Part shown: piece by piece, positions 18,311 to 25,924 of the stretch | Layout: each line of letters starts with the position of its first letter | Numbering within the stretch: position 1 is the first letter of the stretch | DNA from: Mesorhizobium sp. WSM3859 | Lineage (GTDB): Bacteria; Pseudomonadota; Alphaproteobacteria; Rhizobiales; Rhizobiaceae | Reading direction: 5' to 3' | DNA: 64,000 nt | Assembly: GCF_002295065.1 (NCBI RefSeq) | Contig: NZ_NSGG01000005.1 | Location: 1 to 64,000 of the forward strand | Program-made: the position numbers and the translations under genes | The notes under the pieces: model-generated | Databases searched by the model: none | Told to the model about the DNA's origin: nothing | Seen by the model: the letters and a program-made list of their open reading frames with translations, nothing else

Positions 18311-19192
18311 GTGAAATTCGTGCTTGGCATCGATGGCGGCGGCACCAGCTGCAGGGCGGCCCTGGCGACTGTCGACGGCACCGTCGTCGGCCGAGCCAAG
18401 AGCGGCGCCGCCAACATCCGCACTGATCTCACCGGCGCGCGCGCCAACATCGTCGAAGCGGCCAGGCAGGCTTTCCTTGCCGCCGGCCATGATCCGGAGT
18501 TGATCCCGCACACGCCTGCCATTCTCGGCCTCGCCGGCGCCAATGTCGGCACCTACCGCCAGCAGCTCGAGGCGATCCTGCCCTTCAGTCGCAGTCGGGT
18601 CGAGACCGATGCTGAGATCGCGCTCGAGGGCGCGGTCGGCTCAGGCGACGGCGCCATGGCGATTCTGGGCACCGGCACTGCCTATATGGCGCGCAAGGGT
18701 GGAAAGTCGCGCGCCATCGGCGGCTGGGGTTTCCAGGTTGGCGACCAGGGCAGCGGCGCCCGCATTGGCCGCGACCTGCTGGAACAGACGCTGCTTGCTT
18801 ATGATGGCATCCGTCCGGGCTCGCCTTTGACCGACGCCATGCTCGCCGTCTTCCGCAACAATCCCGAAGACGTGGTCGAATTCACCACCAACGCCAAGCC
18901 CGGCGATTTCGGCGGCTTCGCGCCGAAGGTCTTCGAACATGCCGAAAAAGGCGATCTCGTCGCCAACTTCATCCTCGCCAAGGCGGTGGCCGATGTCGAG
19001 GCCTCGCTCGGCGCGCTCGATCTCGCCGACGACGCGCCGCTCTGCCTGCTCGGCGGCCTGGCGCCGCTTTACGCGCCGCGCCTGTCGGCGCGCTACCGGG
19101 CGCTGCTCAAAGCCCCGCTCGACGATGCTCTGGGCGGCGCCGTGCAGATGGCCGTGCGCCTGTTCGCAGGTGGCTCGGAGGCGCCACGATGA
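18311..19192 (+). CDS. nagK: N-acetylglucosamine/N-acetylmuramic acid kinase, BadF/BadG/BcrA/BcrD family
   Basis: Cytoplasmic sugar kinase of 293 residues. It starts at GTG 18311 (GAGGAG upstream) with the ASKHA phosphate loop VLGIDGGGTSCRAAL, has ILGTGTAYM as the second phosphate motif, and IGGWGFQVGDQGSGARIG, the family substrate-loop signature. BadF-type kinases include eukaryotic-like GlcNAc kinases and the clostridial MurK, which phosphorylates both MurNAc and GlcNAc. With murQ divergent and nagA downstream, dual specificity would complete the pathway. The regulator gene overlaps it by 4 bases (ATGA). It is not a ROK-family NagK. Confidence 0.85.
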   Translation: MKFVLGIDGGGTSCRAALATVDGTVVGRAKSGAANIRTDLTGARANIVEAARQAFLAAGHDPELIPHTPAILGLAGANVGTYRQQLEAILPFSRSRVETDAEIALEGAVGSGDGAMAILGTGTAYMARKGGKSRAIGGWGFQVGDQGSGARIGRDLLEQTLLAYDGIRPGSPLTDAMLAVFRNNPEDVVEFTTNAKPGDFGGFAPKVFEHAEKGDLVANFILAKAVADVEASLGALDLADDAPLCLLGGLAPLYAPRLSARYRALLKAPLDDALGGAVQMAVRLFAGGSEAPR

Positions 19193-19968
19193 GCGCCGCC
19201 GACCAGATCTTCGCAATGCTGAAAGAATCCTCGCAAAGCGGTGCGCCGCTTTACCTGCAGCTGAGGAGAAGCATCGAGGAAGCGGTCAATCGCGGCCTGA
19301 TCGGCCCGGGCGACGCGCTGCCGTCCGAGCGCGACATCGCCACCAAGGCCGACATTTCGCGCGTCACCGTGCGCAAGGCGGTGCAGGACCTGGTCAAGGG
19401 TGGCATCCTCGTCCAGCGTCACGGCTCGGGCACCTTCGTCGCGCCGCGCATGGAGCGCGTCGAGCAATCCCTGTCGCGGCTCACTTCCTTCACCGAGGAC
19501 ATGGCGCGCCGCGGCATGAGCGTGCGCTCGGTCTGGCTCGACCGCGGCCTCTATGCGCCGTCGCCGGAGGAGATGATGGTGCTTGGCCTGTCCTCGACCG
19601 AGCTGGTGGCGCGCGTCGCGCGCCTGCGCATCGCCAACGACACGCCGCTCGCGATCGAGCGCGCGGCGCTCTCGGCCAGCGTGCTGCCCGATCCCGAAGC
19701 GATCGGTTCCTCGCTCTATGCCGCGCTGGGCACGACCGGCAATCGCCCGGTGCGCGCCGTGCAGCGCATCTCGGCCACCAATCTTGGCGACGCCGATGCG
19801 CGCCTCCTGGAAGTGCCGCCGGGGGTTGCCGGACTGCAGATCGAGCGCATTTCCTATCTGGCGAGCGGCAAGGTGATCGAGTTCACCCGCTCGGTCTACA
19901 GGGGCGACGCCTATGATTTCGTCGCGGAACTCCGGCTGACCGGGCCGGGAGAGGAGATCCGGCCATGA
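19189..19968 (+). CDS. nagQ: GntR-family regulator (HutC/UTRA type), probable NagQ
   Basis: Repressor of 259 residues. The winged helix-turn-helix covers about residues 18-90 (LPSERDIATKADISRVTVRKAV is the recognition region), and the UTRA effector domain about 100-245. Amino-sugar phosphates are usual effectors of such regulators. It lies in the middle of the nag operon with 4-base overlaps on both sides, which gives coupled translation and autoregulation. The two TGGTATT-N4-TGGTATT boxes in the divergent promoter region are its likely targets. Confidence 0.88.
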   Translation: MSAADQIFAMLKESSQSGAPLYLQLRRSIEEAVNRGLIGPGDALPSERDIATKADISRVTVRKAVQDLVKGGILVQRHGSGTFVAPRMERVEQSLSRLTSFTEDMARRGMSVRSVWLDRGLYAPSPEEMMVLGLSSTELVARVARLRIANDTPLAIERAALSASVLPDPEAIGSSLYAALGTTGNRPVRAVQRISATNLGDADARLLEVPPGVAGLQIERISYLASGKVIEFTRSVYRGDAYDFVAELRLTGPGEEIRP

Positions 19969-20996
19969 GCGCCAACACCACCCATATGCGGCGCGAGATC
20001 GACGAGATCCCGGAAGCCGCCGCCCGCCTGCTCGACGGCTCGGCTTCGGCTTTGGCCGAGGCCGGTCGCGGCCTGCGCGAGCGCGATCCGCAATTCGTCG
20101 TCACGGTGGCGCGCGGCTCATCCGACCATGCCGCGACCTTCATGAAATATGCCGTCGAGCTGACGGCCGGCCTTGCGGTCGCTTCCGTCGGGCCGTCGAT
20201 TGCTTCCATCTACGGTGCAAAGCTCAGGCTGCGCGGCTCCGCCTGTCTGGCGATCTCGCAGTCGGGCAAGAGCCCGGACATCGTCGCCATGGCTGAAACG
20301 GCGCGGGCCGGCGGGGCGCTCACCGTCGCCATCACCAACACCGCCGACTCGCCGCTCGCGCGGGCTTCCGACTATGCGATCGACATTCTGGCGGGGCCGG
20401 AACGCTCCGTCGCGGCCACCAAGACTTTCGTCAATTCGGCCGTTGCCGGCCTCGCGCTGATGGCGCATGCCACCGACGACCAGCCGTTGCTCAAGGCGCT
20501 CGCCGGGCTGCCGGCTCATTTCGAGAAGGCGATCGCCTGCGACTGGATGGCGCTCGCCGGCGCTTTGGAGAACCCGCAGTCGCTGTTCATCCTCGGCCGC
20601 GGCCCATCCTTCGCGATCGCCAGCGAGGCGGCGCTGAAATTCAAGGAAACCTGCGCCATGCATGCCGAGGCCTACAGCGCCGCCGAGGTCATGCACGGCC
20701 CGCTGGCGCTGGTCGGGCCGGGCTTCCCGGTCCTGGCGCTTGCCGCGCGTGATGCGTCGGAACCCTCGGTCGCCGAGGCGGCCGACGGCCTGACCGCCAA
20801 GCGCGCCGCCGCCTTCATCACCTCCGACAAGGCCAAGGCCGCGAGGCTTCTGCCGCATGTCGCCACCGGCCACCCGCTGACCGATCCGCTGCCGCTGATC
20901 GTGTCCTTCTACGGCTTCGTCGAGGCCTTCGCGCGTCATCGCGGCCTCGATCCCGATGCGCCGCGCAATTTGCGCAAGGTGACGGAAACCGTATGA
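19965..20996 (+). CDS. SIS-domain glucosamine-6-phosphate deaminase (NagB-II type)
   Basis: Converts glucosamine-6-phosphate to fructose-6-phosphate and ammonia. The 343 residues hold two SIS domains (about 30-170 and 190-330) resembling the isomerase half of GlmS without the glutaminase part. Motifs include ARGSSDHAA, SQSGKSPDIV and the C-terminal RGLDPDAPRNLRKVTETV, typical of the NagB-II/AgaS-like group. Its place between the regulator and nagA, with 4-base overlaps, makes deaminase the best call. A plain sugar isomerase is the alternative. No classical NagB is in the window. Confidence 0.85.
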   Translation: MSANTTHMRREIDEIPEAAARLLDGSASALAEAGRGLRERDPQFVVTVARGSSDHAATFMKYAVELTAGLAVASVGPSIASIYGAKLRLRGSACLAISQSGKSPDIVAMAETARAGGALTVAITNTADSPLARASDYAIDILAGPERSVAATKTFVNSAVAGLALMAHATDDQPLLKALAGLPAHFEKAIACDWMALAGALENPQSLFILGRGPSFAIASEAALKFKETCAMHAEAYSAAEVMHGPLALVGPGFPVLALAARDASEPSVAEAADGLTAKRAAAFITSDKAKAARLLPHVATGHPLTDPLPLIVSFYGFVEAFARHRGLDPDAPRNLRKVTETV

Positions 20997-22153
20997 GCAA
21001 CCGTTTCGCTCTCACCGGCGCTCGCATCTTCGACGGCGCTGATTGGCATGACAACGCCGCCCTTGTCGTCAAGGGCGACGTGGTCGAGGCCATCCTGCCC
21101 GCCGGTGCCATTCCGTCCGGCGTTCCGGCTGTCGAGACCGGTGGCGGGCTGCTGGTGCCCGGCTTCGTCGATATCCAGGTCAATGGCGGCGGCGGCGTCA
21201 TGCTCAACGACCATCCCGACGTCGCCTCGATCGAGACGATCTGCCGGGCGCATGCGCCTTTCGGCACCACGGCCCTGCTGGTGACGCTGATCACCGACAC
21301 GCCGGCGATCACCGCCGCCGCGGTCGCCGCCGGCGCCGAGGCGGCCCGGGAAAAGGTGCCAGGCTTCCTCGGCCTGCACCTGGAAGGGCCGCATCTTTCC
21401 CTGGCCCGCAAGGGCGCGCATGATCCGGCGCTGATCCGGCCGATGACCGACGCCGACCAGGCGGCGCTCATCGCCGCGCGCCACGATCTGCCGGTGCTGC
21501 TCACCACGATCGCGCCGGAATCGGTCCAGCCGGATCGCGTCGCCGCGCTGGCAAAGGCCGGCGTCGTCGTCAGCCTCGGCCACAGCGATACTGATTACGC
21601 GACGGCCAGCGCCTTCGCCGAAGCCGGCGCCACAGTGGTTACACATCTCTTTAACGCGATGAGCCAGATCGGCAATCGCGAGCCGGGTCTGGCCGGCGCG
21701 GCGATCGACACCGGCGGCCTGTATGCCGGCATCATCGCCGACGGCATCCATGTACATCCGGCGACGATGATCCTGGCGCTGCGCGGCAAGCAGGGGCCTG
21801 GCAAGATCGTGCTGGTCACCGACGCCATGGCGACGATCGGCACCGACATGACATCCTTCACGCTGAACGGCCGCATCATCTACCGCAAGGACGGGAGTCT
21901 GCGGCTCGCCGATGGCACGCTGGCCGGCGCCGACCTCGATATGATCTCCGCCATCCGCTACGTCCATCGCATCGTCGGCTTGGAGCTCGACGAGGCCCTG
22001 CGCATGGCCTCGCTCTATCCGGCCGAGGCGATCGGCCAGGCGCACCGGCTCGGCCGATTCGCCAACGGCACCGCCGCCGACATCGTCGGCCTATCGGAAG
22101 AGCTGGATGTCAGGAACGTCTGGATCGGCGGTGAGAGGGTTTTTGGCGCGTAG
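20993..22153 (+). CDS. nagA: N-acetylglucosamine-6-phosphate deacetylase
   Basis: Amidohydrolase removing acetate from GlcNAc-6-phosphate. It has 386 residues, with metal ligands E131 (LHLEGPHL), H197 (GHSDT) and H218 (THLFNAMS), catalytic D277 (LVTDAMA), and the N-terminal DIQVNGGGG motif of the single-metal type. It is the last gene of the nagK-nagQ-nagB(II)-nagA operon, overlapping its predecessor by 4 bases. Downstream lies a 160 bp dispersed repeat. Length and catalytic residues are complete. Confidence 0.95.
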   Translation: MSNRFALTGARIFDGADWHDNAALVVKGDVVEAILPAGAIPSGVPAVETGGGLLVPGFVDIQVNGGGGVMLNDHPDVASIETICRAHAPFGTTALLVTLITDTPAITAAAVAAGAEAAREKVPGFLGLHLEGPHLSLARKGAHDPALIRPMTDADQAALIAARHDLPVLLTTIAPESVQPDRVAALAKAGVVVSLGHSDTDYATASAFAEAGATVVTHLFNAMSQIGNREPGLAGAAIDTGGLYAGIIADGIHVHPATMILALRGKQGPGKIVLVTDAMATIGTDMTSFTLNGRIIYRKDGSLRLADGTLAGADLDMISAIRYVHRIVGLELDEALRMASLYPAEAIGQAHRLGRFANGTAADIVGLSEELDVRNVWIGGERVFGA

Positions 22154-22220
22154 GCCCCTCGACCCCACCGTCGGTCGGAAACCAACGCAAACGTTCGCGA
22201 TTGGCTGAAGCCTTGCGCGC

Positions 22221-22382
22221 GTCGTCATCCTCGGGCTTGACCCGACGATCCATTCCGTGACCCATGGCGTAAAGTGCAACGGTGCAGAATTCTGCAACGT
22301 TAGCAAGGCCTTAGCGTCACGGAATGGATCCTAGGGTCTGCGCGCCTCGCTTCGCTCCTTGCTTCGCCCTAAGATGACGAAC
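22221..22382 (-). repeat. 160 bp dispersed intergenic repeat, copy 2 (inverted)
   Basis: Reverse-complement counterpart of 5121-5279, located between convergent nagA and matB. The same centre (GCAGAATTCTGCA) and edges are present. One copy is at the start of the window's plus-strand block and one at its end, in opposite orientation, about 17 kb apart. The rest of the 283-base gap shows nothing else. Confidence 0.85.
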
Positions 22383-22436
22383 ACACGCGATCCTTCCGCC
22401 CGGCAAGCCAGTCGAGGTTCGGCCGACGGTCATCCA

Positions 22437-23957
22437 TTAGCCGGCTTTGGCGTAGATATCCTTATACGCCTCGCGCAGCACGTTCTTCTGCACCTTGCCC
22501 ATCGTGTTGCGCGGCAGCTCCTCGACGAAGATCACCTGCTTCGGATGCTTGTATTTCGCCAGCCGTCCGGCAATGGCGCCGGCAATGTCGGCGGCGCTGA
22601 TCGCCGAGCCCGGCTTGCGCACCACAACAGCCGTCACGCCTTCGCCGAAATCGGGATGCGCTACGCCGATCACCGCGCTTTCGGCCACGCCGTCGAGCGC
22701 GTCGATCTCGCTCTCGATCTCCTTCGGATAGACATTGTAGCCGCCCGAGATGATCAGGTCCCTGCCGCGCCCGACGATGTGCACATAGCCGTCGGCGTCG
22801 ATCAGCCCGAGGTCGCCGGTGATGAAGAAGCCGTCGTCGCGGAATTCGGCCTTGGTCTTCTCGGGCATGCGCCAATAGCCGGCAAAGACGTTTGGGCCTT
22901 TGACCTCGATCATGCCGATCTCGCCCTGGGCGAGTGGCTCGCCATTCTCGGGATCGGTGACGCGTAGCGAGACGCCGGGCAGGGGAAATCCGACCGTGCC
23001 GGCGCGCCGCTCGCCGTCATAGGGGTTGGACGTGTTCATGTTGGTCTCGGTCATGCCGTAGCGCTCGAGAATGGCGTGTCCGGTGCGCTCGCGCCAGGCT
23101 TTGTGCGTCTCGGCGAGCAGCGGCGCCGAGCCGGAGATGAACACGCGGATCGTCTTCGTCGCCTCGCGCGTTAGGCCCTCCTGCTGCAACAGCCGCACAT
23201 AGAAGGTCGGCACGCCCATCAGCGCCGTCGCGCGCGGCATCAGTGACAGGATGCGCGCGGGGTCGAATTTCTGCTCGAAGAACATTGTCGCACCGGCCAT
23301 CAGGATGACGTTGGTCGCGACGAACAGGCCGTGCGTGTGGAAGATCGGCAGCGCATGGATCAGCACGTCGTCGGCGCCGAAGCGCCACTGCTCGACCAGC
23401 ACGCGGGCATTGGAAGCAAGGTTCTCGTGGCTGAGCATTGCGCCCTTGGAACGGCCGGTCGTGCCGGAGGTGTAGAGGATGGCGGCAAGATCGTCCGGCC
23501 CGCGCGCGACATCGCTGAACTCCGTCGCCTGCCGCGAAGCCTGGCTGGCCAGCGTTCCCTGCCCGTCGCGGTCGAGCGTCAGCACCGTGGCGCCGACCGC
23601 CGCGGCAAGCGGCTCGACGCCCGAGAGACGGTCCGGATCGCACACGATCAGCTTCGGCTCGGCGTCGCGGAAGAAATAGTCGAGCTCGGGCAGCGTGTAG
23701 GCGGTGTTGAGCGGCAGGAAGACCGCCCCGGCGCGCAACGAGGCGAGATAGAGCAGTACCGCCTCCGGGCTTTTCTCAACCTGGACCGCGACGCGGTCGC
23801 CGGGCTGGACACCCGCCTGCGCCAGCGCATGCGCCAGTTGCGCCGACTTCGCCAGCATGTCGCCGTAGCTGATCGAACGGCCGTCCTCCGTCTCCATCAG
23901 CAACCGGCCGGGCGCCGGCATGCGGGAACGGAACGCGCCGAAAAGATGATTGGTCAT
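22437..23957 (-). CDS. matB: Malonyl-CoA synthetase
   Basis: ATP-dependent (AMP-forming) ligation of malonate, and possibly methylmalonate, to CoA. It has 506 residues and starts MTNHLFGAFRS at 23957. Motifs are the P-loop YTSGTTGRSKGAMLSHENL, the hinge region GRGRDLIISGGYNVYPKEIE, and the C-terminal catalytic lysine in NTMGKVQK. The overall sequence matches rhizobial MatB rather than acetyl-CoA synthetase. The regulator gene matR lies directly upstream in the same direction. The malonyl-CoA decarboxylase (matA) and dicarboxylate carrier (matC) of the classical mat cluster are not beside it here. Confidence 0.9.
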   Translation of the reverse strand: MTNHLFGAFRSRMPAPGRLLMETEDGRSISYGDMLAKSAQLAHALAQAGVQPGDRVAVQVEKSPEAVLLYLASLRAGAVFLPLNTAYTLPELDYFFRDAEPKLIVCDPDRLSGVEPLAAAVGATVLTLDRDGQGTLASQASRQATEFSDVARGPDDLAAILYTSGTTGRSKGAMLSHENLASNARVLVEQWRFGADDVLIHALPIFHTHGLFVATNVILMAGATMFFEQKFDPARILSLMPRATALMGVPTFYVRLLQQEGLTREATKTIRVFISGSAPLLAETHKAWRERTGHAILERYGMTETNMNTSNPYDGERRAGTVGFPLPGVSLRVTDPENGEPLAQGEIGMIEVKGPNVFAGYWRMPEKTKAEFRDDGFFITGDLGLIDADGYVHIVGRGRDLIISGGYNVYPKEIESEIDALDGVAESAVIGVAHPDFGEGVTAVVVRKPGSAISAADIAGAIAGRLAKYKHPKQVIFVEELPRNTMGKVQKNVLREAYKDIYAKAG

Positions 23958-24066
23958 GCAATGGTCCCTTAGGCGCGCCGACGCCGCATGGCACATGCGT
24001 TGCGCTCTCCCGAGCGAATACCAGATTTGGCGGCCGGAGCAAAAACCGCGGGATGGTTGTCAGTCG

Positions 24067-24804
24067 CTATCTGCGGCGCGCCTTGGCAATACCGGCCCTC
24101 GGGTCATAGCCCTGGGCGAAGCGTTCCATGCACATCGCGGCAGTGAGGCGGTAGTGGTTGAGAAGCGCCTCGACCGCGCCGTCGGCGTCGCCGTCCAGCG
24201 TGCGCTCGGCGATGATGCGGTGCTCGCCGAGATCGTCGCGCCCCATCCCCGGCGCATTCTGCGAGATCAGCCGGTAGCGCGAGGCCTGGTCGGAAAGCTG
24301 GTCGCAAAAGCCGATCAGCCAGTGCGACCTGCATGCTGAGATCAGCGCGCGATGAAAGGCGCGATGCAGCTTCTCCCATTCCGGATCGTTGGTCGAGGGA
24401 TCCTCCGGCAGGCGACGCTCGGCACGGGCCAGGCGGTGAAGGGCCAACACCAACTGTTCTTCCCATTCAGCCGTGCGGTGAGCAATGGATTCGCGCAGCG
24501 CCCGTTCCTCCAACCAGCACCGCGTTCGCGTCAGTTCTTCGAGTTCCGCGGCGCTGACGGGCATGAGGAAGAAGCCGCGCTGGTCATGCCGCCCGAGCAG
24601 GCCTTCGGCGGCAAGTCGGTTGAGGGCCTCGCGCACCGGTGACGCGCCCGCGCCGTAGCGCGAGACGACCCACTCGACACGCAGCTTGCTCTCGGCCTCC
24701 AGCGCGCCGCGCAAAAGATCGTCGCGGAGCTGTTGGTACACTGAACTGGCCAGCGTGCTCTTGGCGCCCTTGCCGTCGCGCGGATCGGCAGTTCCGTGTG
24801 TCAA
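24067..24804 (-). CDS. matR: GntR-family regulator (FadR/FCD type), probable MatR
   Basis: 245-residue transcription factor with an N-terminal winged helix (about residues 15-85, including SPVREALNRLAAEGLL) and an all-helical FCD ligand domain (about 95-225). It precedes matB by 109 bases on the same strand, so malonate or a related acid is the expected effector. A perfect TGTAT-C-ATACA dyad 62 bases upstream of the start is a good autoregulatory site. Assignment as MatR rests on the gene order. Confidence 0.82.
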   Translation of the reverse strand: MTHGTADPRDGKGAKSTLASSVYQQLRDDLLRGALEAESKLRVEWVVSRYGAGASPVREALNRLAAEGLLGRHDQRGFFLMPVSAAELEELTRTRCWLEERALRESIAHRTAEWEEQLVLALHRLARAERRLPEDPSTNDPEWEKLHRAFHRALISACRSHWLIGFCDQLSDQASRYRLISQNAPGMGRDDLGEHRIIAERTLDGDADGAVEALLNHYRLTAAMCMERFAQGYDPRAGIAKARRR

Positions 24805-24865
24805 ATGAACTCCTATTGCTTGCCCAGTTTTGTCAGGGCCCCTCGGTCAAGCAATTTCCCGTACA

Positions 24866-24876
24866 TGTATCATACA
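24866..24876. promoter_or_regulatory. Candidate MatR operator
   Basis: TGTATCATACA is a perfect 5-1-5 palindrome upstream of matR, with the GTAT/ATAC core usual for FadR-type GntR proteins. No second copy is visible before matB. The remaining gap up to the rpe stop (24877-25067) shows nothing else. Confidence 0.5.
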
Positions 24877-25067
24877 GCCGGGCAAGGGGGGCTCAAGCGG
24901 AAGATGATGATATTCGACTTTAAGACAAGGCGGCTGGTCTATTGAATGCGTCAAGTAGAATCTCGACAAAGAAACCGCTATTGCTGCACCGCATCATATA
25001 CTGAAAAGTCGTTCAATAAGCGCTGCGGCTTTGCAACTCTCGCGAGAGACGGTACGGTCGTATATAC

Positions 25068-25745
25068 TTAGCTGGTGGCCCCATCGGCAGCCGTGCGAAT
25101 TGCTTCGATATTTGCTCTATAGGCTTCGACGCTGCCGCCCGTGAAGACAGCGGCGCCCGCCACCAGCACATTGGCGCCGGCCGCGGTCACCAGCGGCGCC
25201 GTCTCGGCCGAGACGCCGCCGTCGATCTCGATGTGGATCGGACGGCTGCCGATCAGCGCCTTCACCCGCTTCACCTTGTCGACGATCGACGGGATGAAGG
25301 CCTGCCCGCCGAAACCCGGATTGACGGTCATGATCAAGATCAGGTCCAGCCGGTCGAGCACATATTCGATCGCCGTCTCCGGCGTCGCCGGGTTCAGCGA
25401 AACGCCGGCTTTCTTGCCGAGGCTCTTGATGGTCTGCAACGAGCGGTCGAGATGCGGCCCGGCTTCGGCGTGCACCGTCATGCCGTCGCAGCCGGCCTCG
25501 GCGAAGGCTGCCAGGTAGGGATCGGCCGGCGCGATCATCAGATGGCAGTCGAAAAAGGCCTTGGTACGGTTGCGGACCGCCTTGATCACCGGCGGGCCGA
25601 AGGTGATGTTGGGCACGAAATGGCCGTCCATCACGTCGAGATGGATCCAGTCGGCGCCGGCTGCGGCCACCGCCTCGACCTCGTCGCCGAGTTTCGAAAA
25701 GTCCGATGCCAGCACCGACGGTGCGATCAGGGTCTTCTTGCTCAT
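25068..25745 (-). CDS. rpe: Ribulose-phosphate 3-epimerase
   Basis: TIM-barrel enzyme interconverting ribulose-5-phosphate and xylulose-5-phosphate in the pentose phosphate and Calvin cycles. It has 225 residues starting [19 protein letters not shown] at 25745. Catalytic and metal motifs are [24 protein letters not shown] and EIDGGVS. The open frame runs on upstream for 140 codons but is interrupted as a gene by a repeat and a terminator. It is transcribed alone, after the terminator of the large secreted-protein gene. Confidence 0.96.
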   Translation of the reverse strand: MSKKTLIAPSVLASDFSKLGDEVEAVAAAGADWIHLDVMDGHFVPNITFGPPVIKAVRNRTKAFFDCHLMIAPADPYLAAFAEAGCDGMTVHAEAGPHLDRSLQTIKSLGKKAGVSLNPATPETAIEYVLDRLDLILIMTVNPGFGGQAFIPSIVDKVKRVKALIGSRPIHIEIDGGVSAETAPLVTAAGANVLVAGAAVFTGGSVEAYRANIEAIRTAADGATS

Positions 25746-25783
25746 GGCGCGGCCTCTGTTGCGGATGCAGATCTCGGGATTGC

Positions 25784-25836
25784 CTAGAGCATTTTGCGCC
25801 CAAGTGGAATCACTTGGAGTTGCGGAAATGCGGCTA
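25784..25836. repeat. Rhizobial palindromic intergenic repeat (CCAAGTG type)
   Basis: TAGAGCATTTTGCG is followed by CCAAGTG-GAAT-CACTTGG and TTGCGGAAATGCGGC. This block matches a short palindromic element very common between genes in rhizobia. It sits in the rpe leader region, so the rpe promoter is probably within or left of it. Confidence 0.75.
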
Positions 25837-25876
25837 AACAGGAGGAAGATGCCGAAAGGGGAAGCGCGGGACAAGA

Positions 25877-25906
25877 AAGACCCGCCGGATCGCTCCGGCG
25901 GGTCTT
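25877..25906 (-). terminator. Intrinsic terminator of the secreted-protein operon
   Basis: Perfect 13-bp stem (AAGACCCGCCGGA with its complement) and a TCGC loop. On the minus strand it is followed by TTCTTG, a partial U-run. It lies 18 bases past the stop of the 1250-residue protein and separates that operon from rpe. Confidence 0.85.
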
Positions 25907-25924
25907 GGTCTTCAGCCGCCTGGT

